Assembly: GCA_009777235.1 (NCBI GenBank)
Contig: WRMH01000024.1
Location: forward strand, 1 to 38,234
Direction of reading: 5' to 3'
Source of the DNA: Oscillospiraceae bacterium
GTDB lineage: Bacteria; Bacillota; Clostridia; Oscillospirales; Oscillospiraceae
Length of the DNA stretch: 38,234 nt
The first letter of the stretch is position 1. The number at the start of each line of letters is the position of its first letter. This document shows positions 31,955-38,234 of this stretch, piece by piece. The notes beneath the pieces were generated by a model. It saw nothing but the letters and a program-made list of their open reading frames with translations. It made no database searches and was not told where the DNA came from. The position numbers and the translations under genes are program-made.

Positions 31955-33252
31955 TCGGCAGACCAAATGTAGGTAAATCAACCTTGTTTAACAGGCTCGC
32001 CGGAAAACGTCTGTCAATCGTCGAAGATACACCGGGTGTTACCCGCGATAGATTGTACGCAAAAACAGACTGGAATGGCAGGGCATTTGACATAATAGAC
32101 ACCGGCGGCATAGAACCCGGGGCGGATACGGAAATTTTTATATTTATGCGTGAGCAGGCGATGCTTGCCATCGAAATAGCGGATGTGATAATACTCGTGA
32201 CGGATATAACAACAGGACCCACCGCAGCCGATTTAGATGTTGCGAGGATGCTTCAAAAATCAAAAAAGCCGATCATACTCACCGTCAACAAGATGGATTC
32301 GACAGGGCGCGAGAACCCCGATATATATGAGTTTTTCAAGCTCGGATTGGGTGAGCCGACGGCATTATCAGCGGCGCACGGTCACGGCACAGGAGATGTA
32401 TTAGATAAATGTATAGCGCTCTTGCCTCCCGAAATCAAGTCGGGGGAAGATGAAGAAGCGATACGTGTTGCCGTCATTGGCAAGCCAAATGCGGGAAAAT
32501 CTTCGCTTATAAACAAGATACTTGGCGAAAAACGCGTTATAGTCAGTGAAACGGCAGGTACGACAAGGGATGCCGTAGACACGCCGCTGACAAACAGTTC
32601 GGGCAGCTACGTATTTATTGACACGGCCGGCATACGGCGCAAATCAAAAATCACCGACAAAATAGAAAAATACAGTATATTGCGCGCGCAAATCGCGATA
32701 GAACGCGCCCATGTATGTATAATTATGCTCGACGCCCGTGACGGCGTGACCGGGCAAGACACAAAAGTAGCCGGGTTAGCCCATGAAGCGGGCAAGGCAA
32801 GCATAATCGCCGTGAATAAATGGGACCTTATCGAAAAAGAAACCGGAACAATGGAAAAAATGCGAAAGCAAATCACGCAAGACCTCAGCTTTATGTCATA
32901 CGCTCCGGTAATTTTTATCTCCGCCATCACGGGAGTCCGCGTACAAAAGTTATTTGGCCTCATAAATAACGCGTATGAGCAGGCAGGCACAAGAATTACG
33001 ACGGGAACGCTCAACGGAGTCCTCGCGGATGCCTCAATGCGTGTGCAGCCGCCGACAGACAAAGGGCGACGGCTTAAAGTATTTTATATTACGCAAACAG
33101 GTATAAGGCCGCCGACGTTTGTTTGTTTTTGCAACGATATAAAGCTATTTCATTTTTCGTATCAAAGATATATAGAAAATCAAATCAGGTCCGTATTTGG
33201 GCTCGAAGGCACTCCGATTCGGATGATAATCAAAGAAAGGGGAGAGGGATAA
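31924..33252 (+). CDS. der: ribosome biogenesis GTPase Der (EngA)
   Basis: This tandem GTPase is needed for 50S subunit assembly. It has 442 residues. The first G domain has GRPNVGKST, DTGG and NKMD; the second has GKPNAGKSS, DTAGIRR and NKWD. The C-terminal KH-like domain ends in GTPIRMIIKERGEG. AAGGAG precedes ATG 31924. Its stop overlaps the plsY start by 1 nt. Confidence 0.97.
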   Translation: MPMSTPIVAIVGRPNVGKSTLFNRLAGKRLSIVEDTPGVTRDRLYAKTDWNGRAFDIIDTGGIEPGADTEIFIFMREQAMLAIEIADVIILVTDITTGPTAADLDVARMLQKSKKPIILTVNKMDSTGRENPDIYEFFKLGLGEPTALSAAHGHGTGDVLDKCIALLPPEIKSGEDEEAIRVAVIGKPNAGKSSLINKILGEKRVIVSETAGTTRDAVDTPLTNSSGSYVFIDTAGIRRKSKITDKIEKYSILRAQIAIERAHVCIIMLDARDGVTGQDTKVAGLAHEAGKASIIAVNKWDLIEKETGTMEKMRKQITQDLSFMSYAPVIFISAITGVRVQKLFGLINNAYEQAGTRITTGTLNGVLADASMRVQPPTDKGRRLKVFYITQTGIRPPTFVCFCNDIKLFHFSYQRYIENQIRSVFGLEGTPIRMIIKERGEG

Positions 33253-33962
33253 TGGGGTTTCTACAGCTAATGATTGCTGCTATAGTTCCGTCCTATGTAC
33301 TGGGCAGCTTAAACGGCGCGATTATTGTATCAAAATTATTCTATCGTAAGGATATCCGTGATTATGGCAGCAAAAATGCGGGGCTGACGAATTTTTACCG
33401 TGTATTTGGCAAGGGCGGCGCGGCGCTTGTGTTCTTGATTGATATGTTAAAAACAGTGATGCCCGTTTTATTTGGCGGATGGCTTTTTTCAAACTATCTG
33501 GGAATGAGGCCGCCGCAAGCGTTTCCGTTTGGCTGGTTCATTCAAGAATCATTTTTTGGTCAGGCGCTTTCCGGCTTTGCGGTTATGATAGGGCACTGCT
33601 TTCCGCTATTTCATAAATTTAGGGGCGGAAAGGGCGTCATGGCTATCGGTTCGATTATTATCGTGATCGACTGGAGGCTTGCATTAATATCATGGGGTGT
33701 ATTCATTCTTGTAATACTTATTACGAGATATGTATCGCTCGGGGCAATGCTGGGAAGCATAGCGTTCCCGTCGTTTATGCCGCTGTTTTATGATGGAATA
33801 ATCGGAAAAGCCGAACATAATGTCATCATAATGTGCGTGATCTTGGTTATAATAAGGCATATACCAAATATCAGGCGTCTTGTAAAAGGGGAAGAGTCAA
33901 AGTTTAGTTTAAAGATAAAAAGGAAGCATCATCATGAAAGTAGCGATACTGGGCAGCGGTAG
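33252..33962 (+). CDS. plsY: glycerol-3-phosphate acyltransferase PlsY
   Basis: This integral membrane enzyme transfers acyl groups from acyl-phosphate to glycerol-3-phosphate, the first step of phospholipid synthesis. It has 236 residues and about five to six hydrophobic helices. Family motifs are SYVLGSLNGAIIVSK, YGSKNAGLTNFYRV and HKFRGGKGVM. ATG 33252 is preceded by GGGGAGAGGG. It overlaps gpsA by 29 bp, consistent with joint supply of glycerol-3-phosphate. The Lys/His-rich tail is ordinary. Confidence 0.95.
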   Translation: MGFLQLMIAAIVPSYVLGSLNGAIIVSKLFYRKDIRDYGSKNAGLTNFYRVFGKGGAALVFLIDMLKTVMPVLFGGWLFSNYLGMRPPQAFPFGWFIQESFFGQALSGFAVMIGHCFPLFHKFRGGKGVMAIGSIIIVIDWRLALISWGVFILVILITRYVSLGAMLGSIAFPSFMPLFYDGIIGKAEHNVIIMCVILVIIRHIPNIRRLVKGEESKFSLKIKRKHHHESSDTGQR

Positions 33963-34950
33963 CTGGGGTACGGCTATCTCGCTGATTCTTAACGACAATA
34001 ACTGCGATGTGGCCATGTGGTCGAAATTTGAAGAAGAGGCGGAGCAAGTAAGGAAAACAAGGAAAACTCCGTTTCTAAAAGATGTGATTATTCCTGACGA
34101 GATAACGGTTACGTCCGACGCGGACGAAGCGATTGAAGGCGCAAAAGCGGCGATAATAGCCGTTCCGTCATATGCTATCCGCGACACTGCCGCACTCTTT
34201 GCAAAAAAACTCGATGTCGGCGGCGTCGTTATTTGCATGTCGAAAGGAATAGAAAAAGATACATCAAGCCTCTTTACGCCGATATTAAAGGACACCTTTG
34301 GCAAAGATGCGCGAATTGCGGCACTCTCGGGCCCGACTCATGCGGAAGAGGTTTCGCGAAAAATGCCTACGGCCTGTGTTGCGGCATCAGAAGATATATC
34401 GGTTGCCATGAGTGTTCAAAATCTGCTCATGAACGACTATTTTCGCGTATACACAACGACGGATGTTATCGGAGTCGAGCTGGGAGCCGCGCTAAAAAAT
34501 GTTATAGCCATAGGCGCGGGTATTTGCGCGGGGCTTGGAGTAGGGGACAACACAAAAGCGATGCTGATAACCAGAGGGCTTGCGGAGATTGCCGAGCTAT
34601 GCGTCAAGATGGGCGGCCATAAAGAAACGCTTGCCGGGCTTGCGGGGCTTGGCGATTTGCTTGTTACATGTATGTCGGTACACTCACGAAACAGAAGCGC
34701 CGGAATTTATATAGGAGAGGGTCTTTCGGCGCAGGAAGCGATGAAGAAGGTTGGAGCCGTGGTAGAGGGCTATTATGCGGCGGCGGCGGCAAAAGACCTT
34801 AGTGAAAAAATGAACGCAGATATGCCAATATGCTTAGAAACGTACAAGGTGCTCTATGAGGGCAAATCTCCTAAAGCGGCAATGCTCGATTTGATGAGCA
34901 GAAGCAGGCGAAGCGAGCAGACATCCGGCGCCGAAATATGGGTTATCTAA
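33934..34950 (+). CDS. gpsA: NAD(P)-dependent glycerol-3-phosphate dehydrogenase
   Basis: This enzyme makes sn-glycerol-3-phosphate for membrane lipids. It has 338 residues. The Rossmann start is VAILGSGSWGTAISLIL, followed by AALSGPTHAEEV, the catalytic Lys in GAALKNVIAIGAG, and the C-terminal GLAGLGDLLVTCMS with SRNRSAG. It is translationally coupled to plsY. Confidence 0.96.
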   Translation: MKVAILGSGSWGTAISLILNDNNCDVAMWSKFEEEAEQVRKTRKTPFLKDVIIPDEITVTSDADEAIEGAKAAIIAVPSYAIRDTAALFAKKLDVGGVVICMSKGIEKDTSSLFTPILKDTFGKDARIAALSGPTHAEEVSRKMPTACVAASEDISVAMSVQNLLMNDYFRVYTTTDVIGVELGAALKNVIAIGAGICAGLGVGDNTKAMLITRGLAEIAELCVKMGGHKETLAGLAGLGDLLVTCMSVHSRNRSAGIYIGEGLSAQEAMKKVGAVVEGYYAAAAAKDLSEKMNADMPICLETYKVLYEGKSPKAAMLDLMSRSRRSEQTSGAEIWVI

Positions 34951-34963
34951 AGAACGGGCAGCT

Positions 34964-34988
34964 ATTGACTATTGACTATTGACTATTG
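34964..34988 (+). repeat. heptanucleotide tandem repeat ahead of murD
   Basis: Three and a half copies of ATTGACT run directly upstream of, and into, the murD leader. Each copy contains a TTG triplet. The repeat ends at the GGGGAG ribosome site. Confidence 0.8.
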
Positions 34989-34999
34989 GGGAGCATATA

Positions 35000-36391
35000 T
35001 TGAGGCAAACATTCAAAAACTATTTAAATACCTTGATGGACAAGAAAGTCGCGGTTATAGGGCTGGGGATCAGCAACGCCCCGCTTGTTGACGCGCTTTT
35101 AGAGGCCGGTATATATACGATTGTGCGCGATAAACGCACAGCTGGGGAGCTTGGCGGCGAGGCGGAGAATTTGTCAAATCGCGGCGCGATACTCAAACTC
35201 GGGGAGCATTATTTAGATGAGCTGTCCGAAGATGTCATCTTTCGCACGCCGGGTCTCATGCCCTCAAATCCCGCTATTTTAGAAGCTGTCAAAAACGGAG
35301 CCGAGCTGACCAGTGAAATGGAGACATTCTTTAAGGTATGTCCATGCAAGAAAATCGGAATTACCGGCAGTGACGGAAAAACAACGACGACATCAATAAT
35401 TGCCGAGTTGCTTAAAAATCAAGCCGAAAACGTGTATGTCGGCGGCAATATCGGCACACCGCTCCTTACAGCGGCGGATGACATGAAAGATGATGATATT
35501 GCCGTACTCGAGCTGTCGTCATTTCAGCTTATTTCGATGAAGGAAAGTCCGGATATAGCGGTCATTACAAACATATCACCAAACCATTTGAATATTCACG
35601 GTGACTTGGACGAATATATTGACGCAAAGCGCAATATCTATATGCACCAAAAGCCGTGTGACAGAGTCGTCCTTAATAAAGACAGGGAAATAACACGCGA
35701 TTTTGCAAAAACTGCCCCGGCGGACGAGATTTTATTCTTTAGCCATCGCAGCAGATTGATAAATGGCGTTTTTCTTGAAGATGGCGTGATATATGAAGCG
35801 AGAGAAGGGAAAATTACCGAAATCACGCGAGCTGAGGATATACTCTTGCCCGGCGCTCACAATCTGGAAAATTATATGGCGGCGTTCGCGGCGGTTCGCG
35901 ATTTAGTGAGTATTGACGTGATGCGGGAAACGGGAAAAACATTTAAGGGTGTAGAGCACCGTATAGAACTCGTCAGGGAGCGCGGCGGCGTCTTGTATTA
36001 TAACGATTCTATTGCGTCAAGCCCGACTCGCACGATAGCCGGGCTCAGATCATTTGATAAAAAAGTGATTTTGATTGCGGGCGGCAAGGATAAAGGGATT
36101 ACGTTTGATGAGCTTGCGGCAGAGATCAATATGCGTGTCAAAAAACTTGTGCTGACGGGTATGGCGGCAAATCAAATTTACGGAGCTGTTATAAACGCGC
36201 CGGGGTTTAGTGAAAAATTGGAAATAGTCATGCGCGATGATTTTACCGAAGCGGTGCTTGAGGCCTCAAAATCCGCTGTGGCCGGAGATATTGTACTGCT
36301 TTCTCCGGCATGTACATCTTTTGACCGATTTCGCAATTTTGAAGAGCGCGGCAACTTGTTCAAAGATATAGTTAATGGGGTACAGCATTGA
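35000..36391 (+). CDS. murD: UDP-N-acetylmuramoylalanine-D-glutamate ligase
   Basis: This ligase adds D-glutamate to UDP-MurNAc-L-Ala in peptidoglycan synthesis. It has about 463 residues. An N-terminal Rossmann-like domain contains VAVIGLGISNAPLVDALLE. The ATP loop is GITGSDGKTTTTSII, and VLELSSFQL and ITNISPNHLNIHG are Mur-ligase motifs. The C-terminal domain has AGGKDKGI and LLSPACTSFDRFRNFEERG. TTG 35000 is chosen because GGGGAG lies 7 nt upstream. A TTG at 34979 inside the heptamer repeat is an alternative. Confidence 0.95.
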   Translation: MRQTFKNYLNTLMDKKVAVIGLGISNAPLVDALLEAGIYTIVRDKRTAGELGGEAENLSNRGAILKLGEHYLDELSEDVIFRTPGLMPSNPAILEAVKNGAELTSEMETFFKVCPCKKIGITGSDGKTTTTSIIAELLKNQAENVYVGGNIGTPLLTAADDMKDDDIAVLELSSFQLISMKESPDIAVITNISPNHLNIHGDLDEYIDAKRNIYMHQKPCDRVVLNKDREITRDFAKTAPADEILFFSHRSRLINGVFLEDGVIYEAREGKITEITRAEDILLPGAHNLENYMAAFAAVRDLVSIDVMRETGKTFKGVEHRIELVRERGGVLYYNDSIASSPTRTIAGLRSFDKKVILIAGGKDKGITFDELAAEINMRVKKLVLTGMAANQIYGAVINAPGFSEKLEIVMRDDFTEAVLEASKSAVAGDIVLLSPACTSFDRFRNFEERGNLFKDIVNGVQH

Positions 36392-36409
36392 TAAAACAAG
36401 GAGAGGCAA

Positions 36410-37642
36410 TTGATCACAGAAAAAGTAATTGAATTATCAAAGCGCGTGAGCGGCGACATTGTAGGAGAGCTTGCAAAAATTGACGAGATCGCGCAAGCAA
36501 ATACGGAAAAAGTGATTGCGGCATATCAAAATCATCGAATATCCGAAACATGCTTTGCGGGTACGACGGGGTACGGCTATAATGACAAAGGCCGTGAAAC
36601 GCTAAACGCGGTTTTTGCCGAAATAATGAACACAGAGTCGGCTCTCGTATCAGCGGGATTTGTAAATGGGACACACGCAATCACCGCCGCGCTTTTTGCC
36701 GCGCTCTCTCCCGGTCAAACGCTCTTATCGGCAACGGGCTTGCCGTATGACACACTGCACGGCGTTATCGGCATATCCGGCGACGAGCATGGCTCGCTAA
36801 AAAAATATGGTATAACTTACACGCAAATTGAACTTAAAGAAAACGGCGCGCCCGATATAAAGGCACTGGCGGATTATTTGAGCGAAAATCCAATCGGAGC
36901 TGTATATATACAACGCTCACGCGGATATTCGGAGCGCAGAGCGGTTTGTGTTGATGAAATCGGGGAAATTTGCAGATGTACGCACAGTATAGATAAAAAC
37001 ATACCAGTAATAGTTGACAATTGTTATGGAGAGTTTGTTGAAACAGCCGAACCCGGAAACGTCGGGGCGGACATCGTGGCGGGATCGCTGACAAAAAACC
37101 CGGGAGGCGGCCTCATACCGAGAGGGGGATATGTTGCCGGGAAAAAAGCCCTTGTGGACGCGGCGGCAAACAGGCTTTCCGCGCCGGGCATAGGAGCAAA
37201 GTGCGGAGCGGCGCCCGGCGGACACCGCAGCGCTTTCCAAGGGCTGTTTATGGCTCCTCACACAGTGGCGCAAGCGATGAAAACGGCGGTATTTGCCGCG
37301 CGTCTATTTGAACTTATGGGATATGAGACCTCTCCGGGATTTGGCTCGCCGCGCTCGGATATAATTCAAATGATAAAACTCGGCTCTGCCGAGCTGCTTG
37401 AGCGGTTTTGCAAAGGCATACAAAGTTCCGCGCCGATTGATTCATATGTCACACCGATCGCGTCCGATATGCCAGGTTACAACGGCAAGGTCATCATGGC
37501 GGCGGGGACATTTATACAAGGCTCCACAATCGAATTGTCGGCGGATGCCCCAATGCGGGAGCCATACAATGTATTTCTGCAGGGAGGCTTGACATTTGAA
37601 TCGGGAAAATACAGTATAATGAAAGCCGCAAGTATGATATAA
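36410..37642 (+). CDS. Met_gamma_lyase-family PLP protein ('aluminum resistance')
   Basis: This 410-residue fold-type I PLP enzyme is of the Met_gamma_lyase family (PF06838), common in Firmicutes and once described as an aluminum-resistance protein. The N-terminus ends in HRISETCFAGTTGYGYND. The PLP-binding lysine lies in GSLTKNPGGGL, preceded by VIVDNCYGEFVE holding the ring-stacking Asp, and the end reads YNVFLQGGLTFESGK. The true substrate is not established. TTG 36410 follows GGAGAGG at 5 nt. It may be co-transcribed with murD (18-bp gap). Confidence 0.92.
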   Translation: MITEKVIELSKRVSGDIVGELAKIDEIAQANTEKVIAAYQNHRISETCFAGTTGYGYNDKGRETLNAVFAEIMNTESALVSAGFVNGTHAITAALFAALSPGQTLLSATGLPYDTLHGVIGISGDEHGSLKKYGITYTQIELKENGAPDIKALADYLSENPIGAVYIQRSRGYSERRAVCVDEIGEICRCTHSIDKNIPVIVDNCYGEFVETAEPGNVGADIVAGSLTKNPGGGLIPRGGYVAGKKALVDAAANRLSAPGIGAKCGAAPGGHRSAFQGLFMAPHTVAQAMKTAVFAARLFELMGYETSPGFGSPRSDIIQMIKLGSAELLERFCKGIQSSAPIDSYVTPIASDMPGYNGKVIMAAGTFIQGSTIELSADAPMREPYNVFLQGGLTFESGKYSIMKAASMI

Positions 37643-37673
37643 TAACCGCAATAAACGCACATATGTAAAGAAG

Positions 37674-38234
37674 GTGTTTAAAACGTCGAACGAAGCTAAG
37701 TTTCAAAAAGATATGACACAAGGAGCGGTTCCGGGCAGACTGATACGCTTTGCGCTGCCGTTTTTGCTCACAATGCTCATCCAGCAAAGTTACTCTATGG
37801 CCGATTTGCTCATTGTCAGCTATTTCTCGGGGGACGCGTCGGTTGCCGGGGTCAATATCGGCGGTCAGGTGACTTTCTTTGTCATTGCCATAGCCATCGG
37901 ATTATCTGTGGGCGGAACTATACTCATCGGTCAGTATTATGGAGCAAAAAAAATGGAAGATGTCAAAAAGACAGCGTCCACGATACTGACAATGATGTTG
38001 ATTTCATCGCTCATAATGGCGGCGATATTCATACCGCTGGGCGATACTATATTAAAAATACTGCAAGCCCCAGGCGACAGCCACGCCGAAGCTCTCACAT
38101 ATCTGATTATCTGTATATGCGGATTGCCGTTTATATTTGTTTACAATGCTGTCGCGGGGATAATGCGCGGCTTGGGCGACGCAAAAAGGCCGCTAATCAT
38201 AGTCTCCATAAGCTGCGTCACAAATGTACTGCTC
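37674..38234 (+). CDS. MATE family efflux transporter (partial, runs off the window)
   Basis: The first 187 codons of a multidrug and toxic compound extrusion exporter are present. The sequence DMTQGAVPGRLIRFALPFLL is the usual MATE opening. Helices including VTFFVIAIAIGLSVGGTILIGQYYGAKK match the family, and about five of the expected twelve transmembrane segments are present. GTG 37674 directly follows AAGAAGG, and ATG 37713 is an alternative lacking a ribosome site. The 3' part lies beyond 38234. Confidence 0.9.
   Translation, partial: MFKTSNEAKFQKDMTQGAVPGRLIRFALPFLLTMLIQQSYSMADLLIVSYFSGDASVAGVNIGGQVTFFVIAIAIGLSVGGTILIGQYYGAKKMEDVKKTASTILTMMLISSLIMAAIFIPLGDTILKILQAPGDSHAEALTYLIICICGLPFIFVYNAVAGIMRGLGDAKRPLIIVSISCVTNVLL

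Overview
The window looks like chromosome from an uncultured Clostridia-type Firmicute. The basis is moderate GC, strong GGAGG ribosome sites, a CD1247-type acidic protein, a Met_gamma_lyase/'aluminum resistance' PLP protein, a DUF512 radical-SAM protein directly ahead of der, and overlapping der-plsY-gpsA followed by murD. No rRNA or species marker is present, so the assignment is inference.

Layout. (1) 1-2442: a Schlafen AlbA_2/GHKL regulator and an AT-rich DUF4145-like protein lie at the 3' side of a tRNA-Ala(CGC). (2) 2564-12764: ordinary housekeeping genes. On the minus strand these are glyA, a YqeG phosphatase, a Pro-peptidase, efp and a CD1247-like gene, then aminotransferase-trpS-HIT and an anchored exported protein. 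On the plus strand they are nth, a small Cys-containing protein and folC. (3) 12765-29906: a roughly 17-kb accessory island. (4) 29968-38234: rpmF, the DUF512 protein, der, plsY, gpsA, murD, a Met_gamma_lyase-family protein and the start of a MATE exporter.

The island is the main result. It contains a complete diversity-generating retroelement (DGR): a target gene with a 3' variable repeat (VR), an avd gene, a template repeat (TR) and a reverse transcriptase. Over 129 aligned nucleotides the VR differs from the TR at 28 positions, and every one is an adenine in the TR. No non-adenine position differs. The target is a 695-residue protein with a zinc ribbon, a TPR-like segment, a coiled coil, a second zinc ribbon and a C-terminal DUF6273 (C-type-lectin-like) domain. 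It ends an operon with a protein kinase, a von Willebrand A protein and a PP2C phosphatase fused to a long coiled coil, the combination known as the TerY-P phosphorylation triad. A transglutaminase-like protein, a degenerate ATPase and a small Cys-rich protein precede the triad. A Syd/SUKH immunity-like protein, an HNH/Endo VII-type nuclease, an intact TraD/VirD4-like ATPase and another Cys-rich protein follow the DGR.

Upstream of this operon a 191-residue tyrosine recombinase of FimB/FimE size sits 29 bp from a perfect 28-bp inverted repeat pair enclosing 107 bp. This has the structure of a recombinase-driven invertible switch. My model (inference) is a phase-variable sensor and signalling system, possibly defensive. 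The DGR would retarget the binding face, the triad would relay the signal, and a nuclease restrained by a Syd-type partner plus a DNA-pumping ATPase pair would be candidate effectors.

Stretches without genes: 2256-2366 holds only the tRNA terminator, and 2443-2563 shows nothing clear. The 12765-12897 gap holds a near-consensus promoter with no obvious gene. The invertible element occupies 13474-13775. The 22401-22548 gap holds four hairpins. The 22933-23329 gap holds the TR and one hairpin. The 26675-26886 gap holds a toxin relic, an operator and a tiny ORF. The 28451-28616 gap holds a promoter, and 29907-30135 holds the rpmF promoter.
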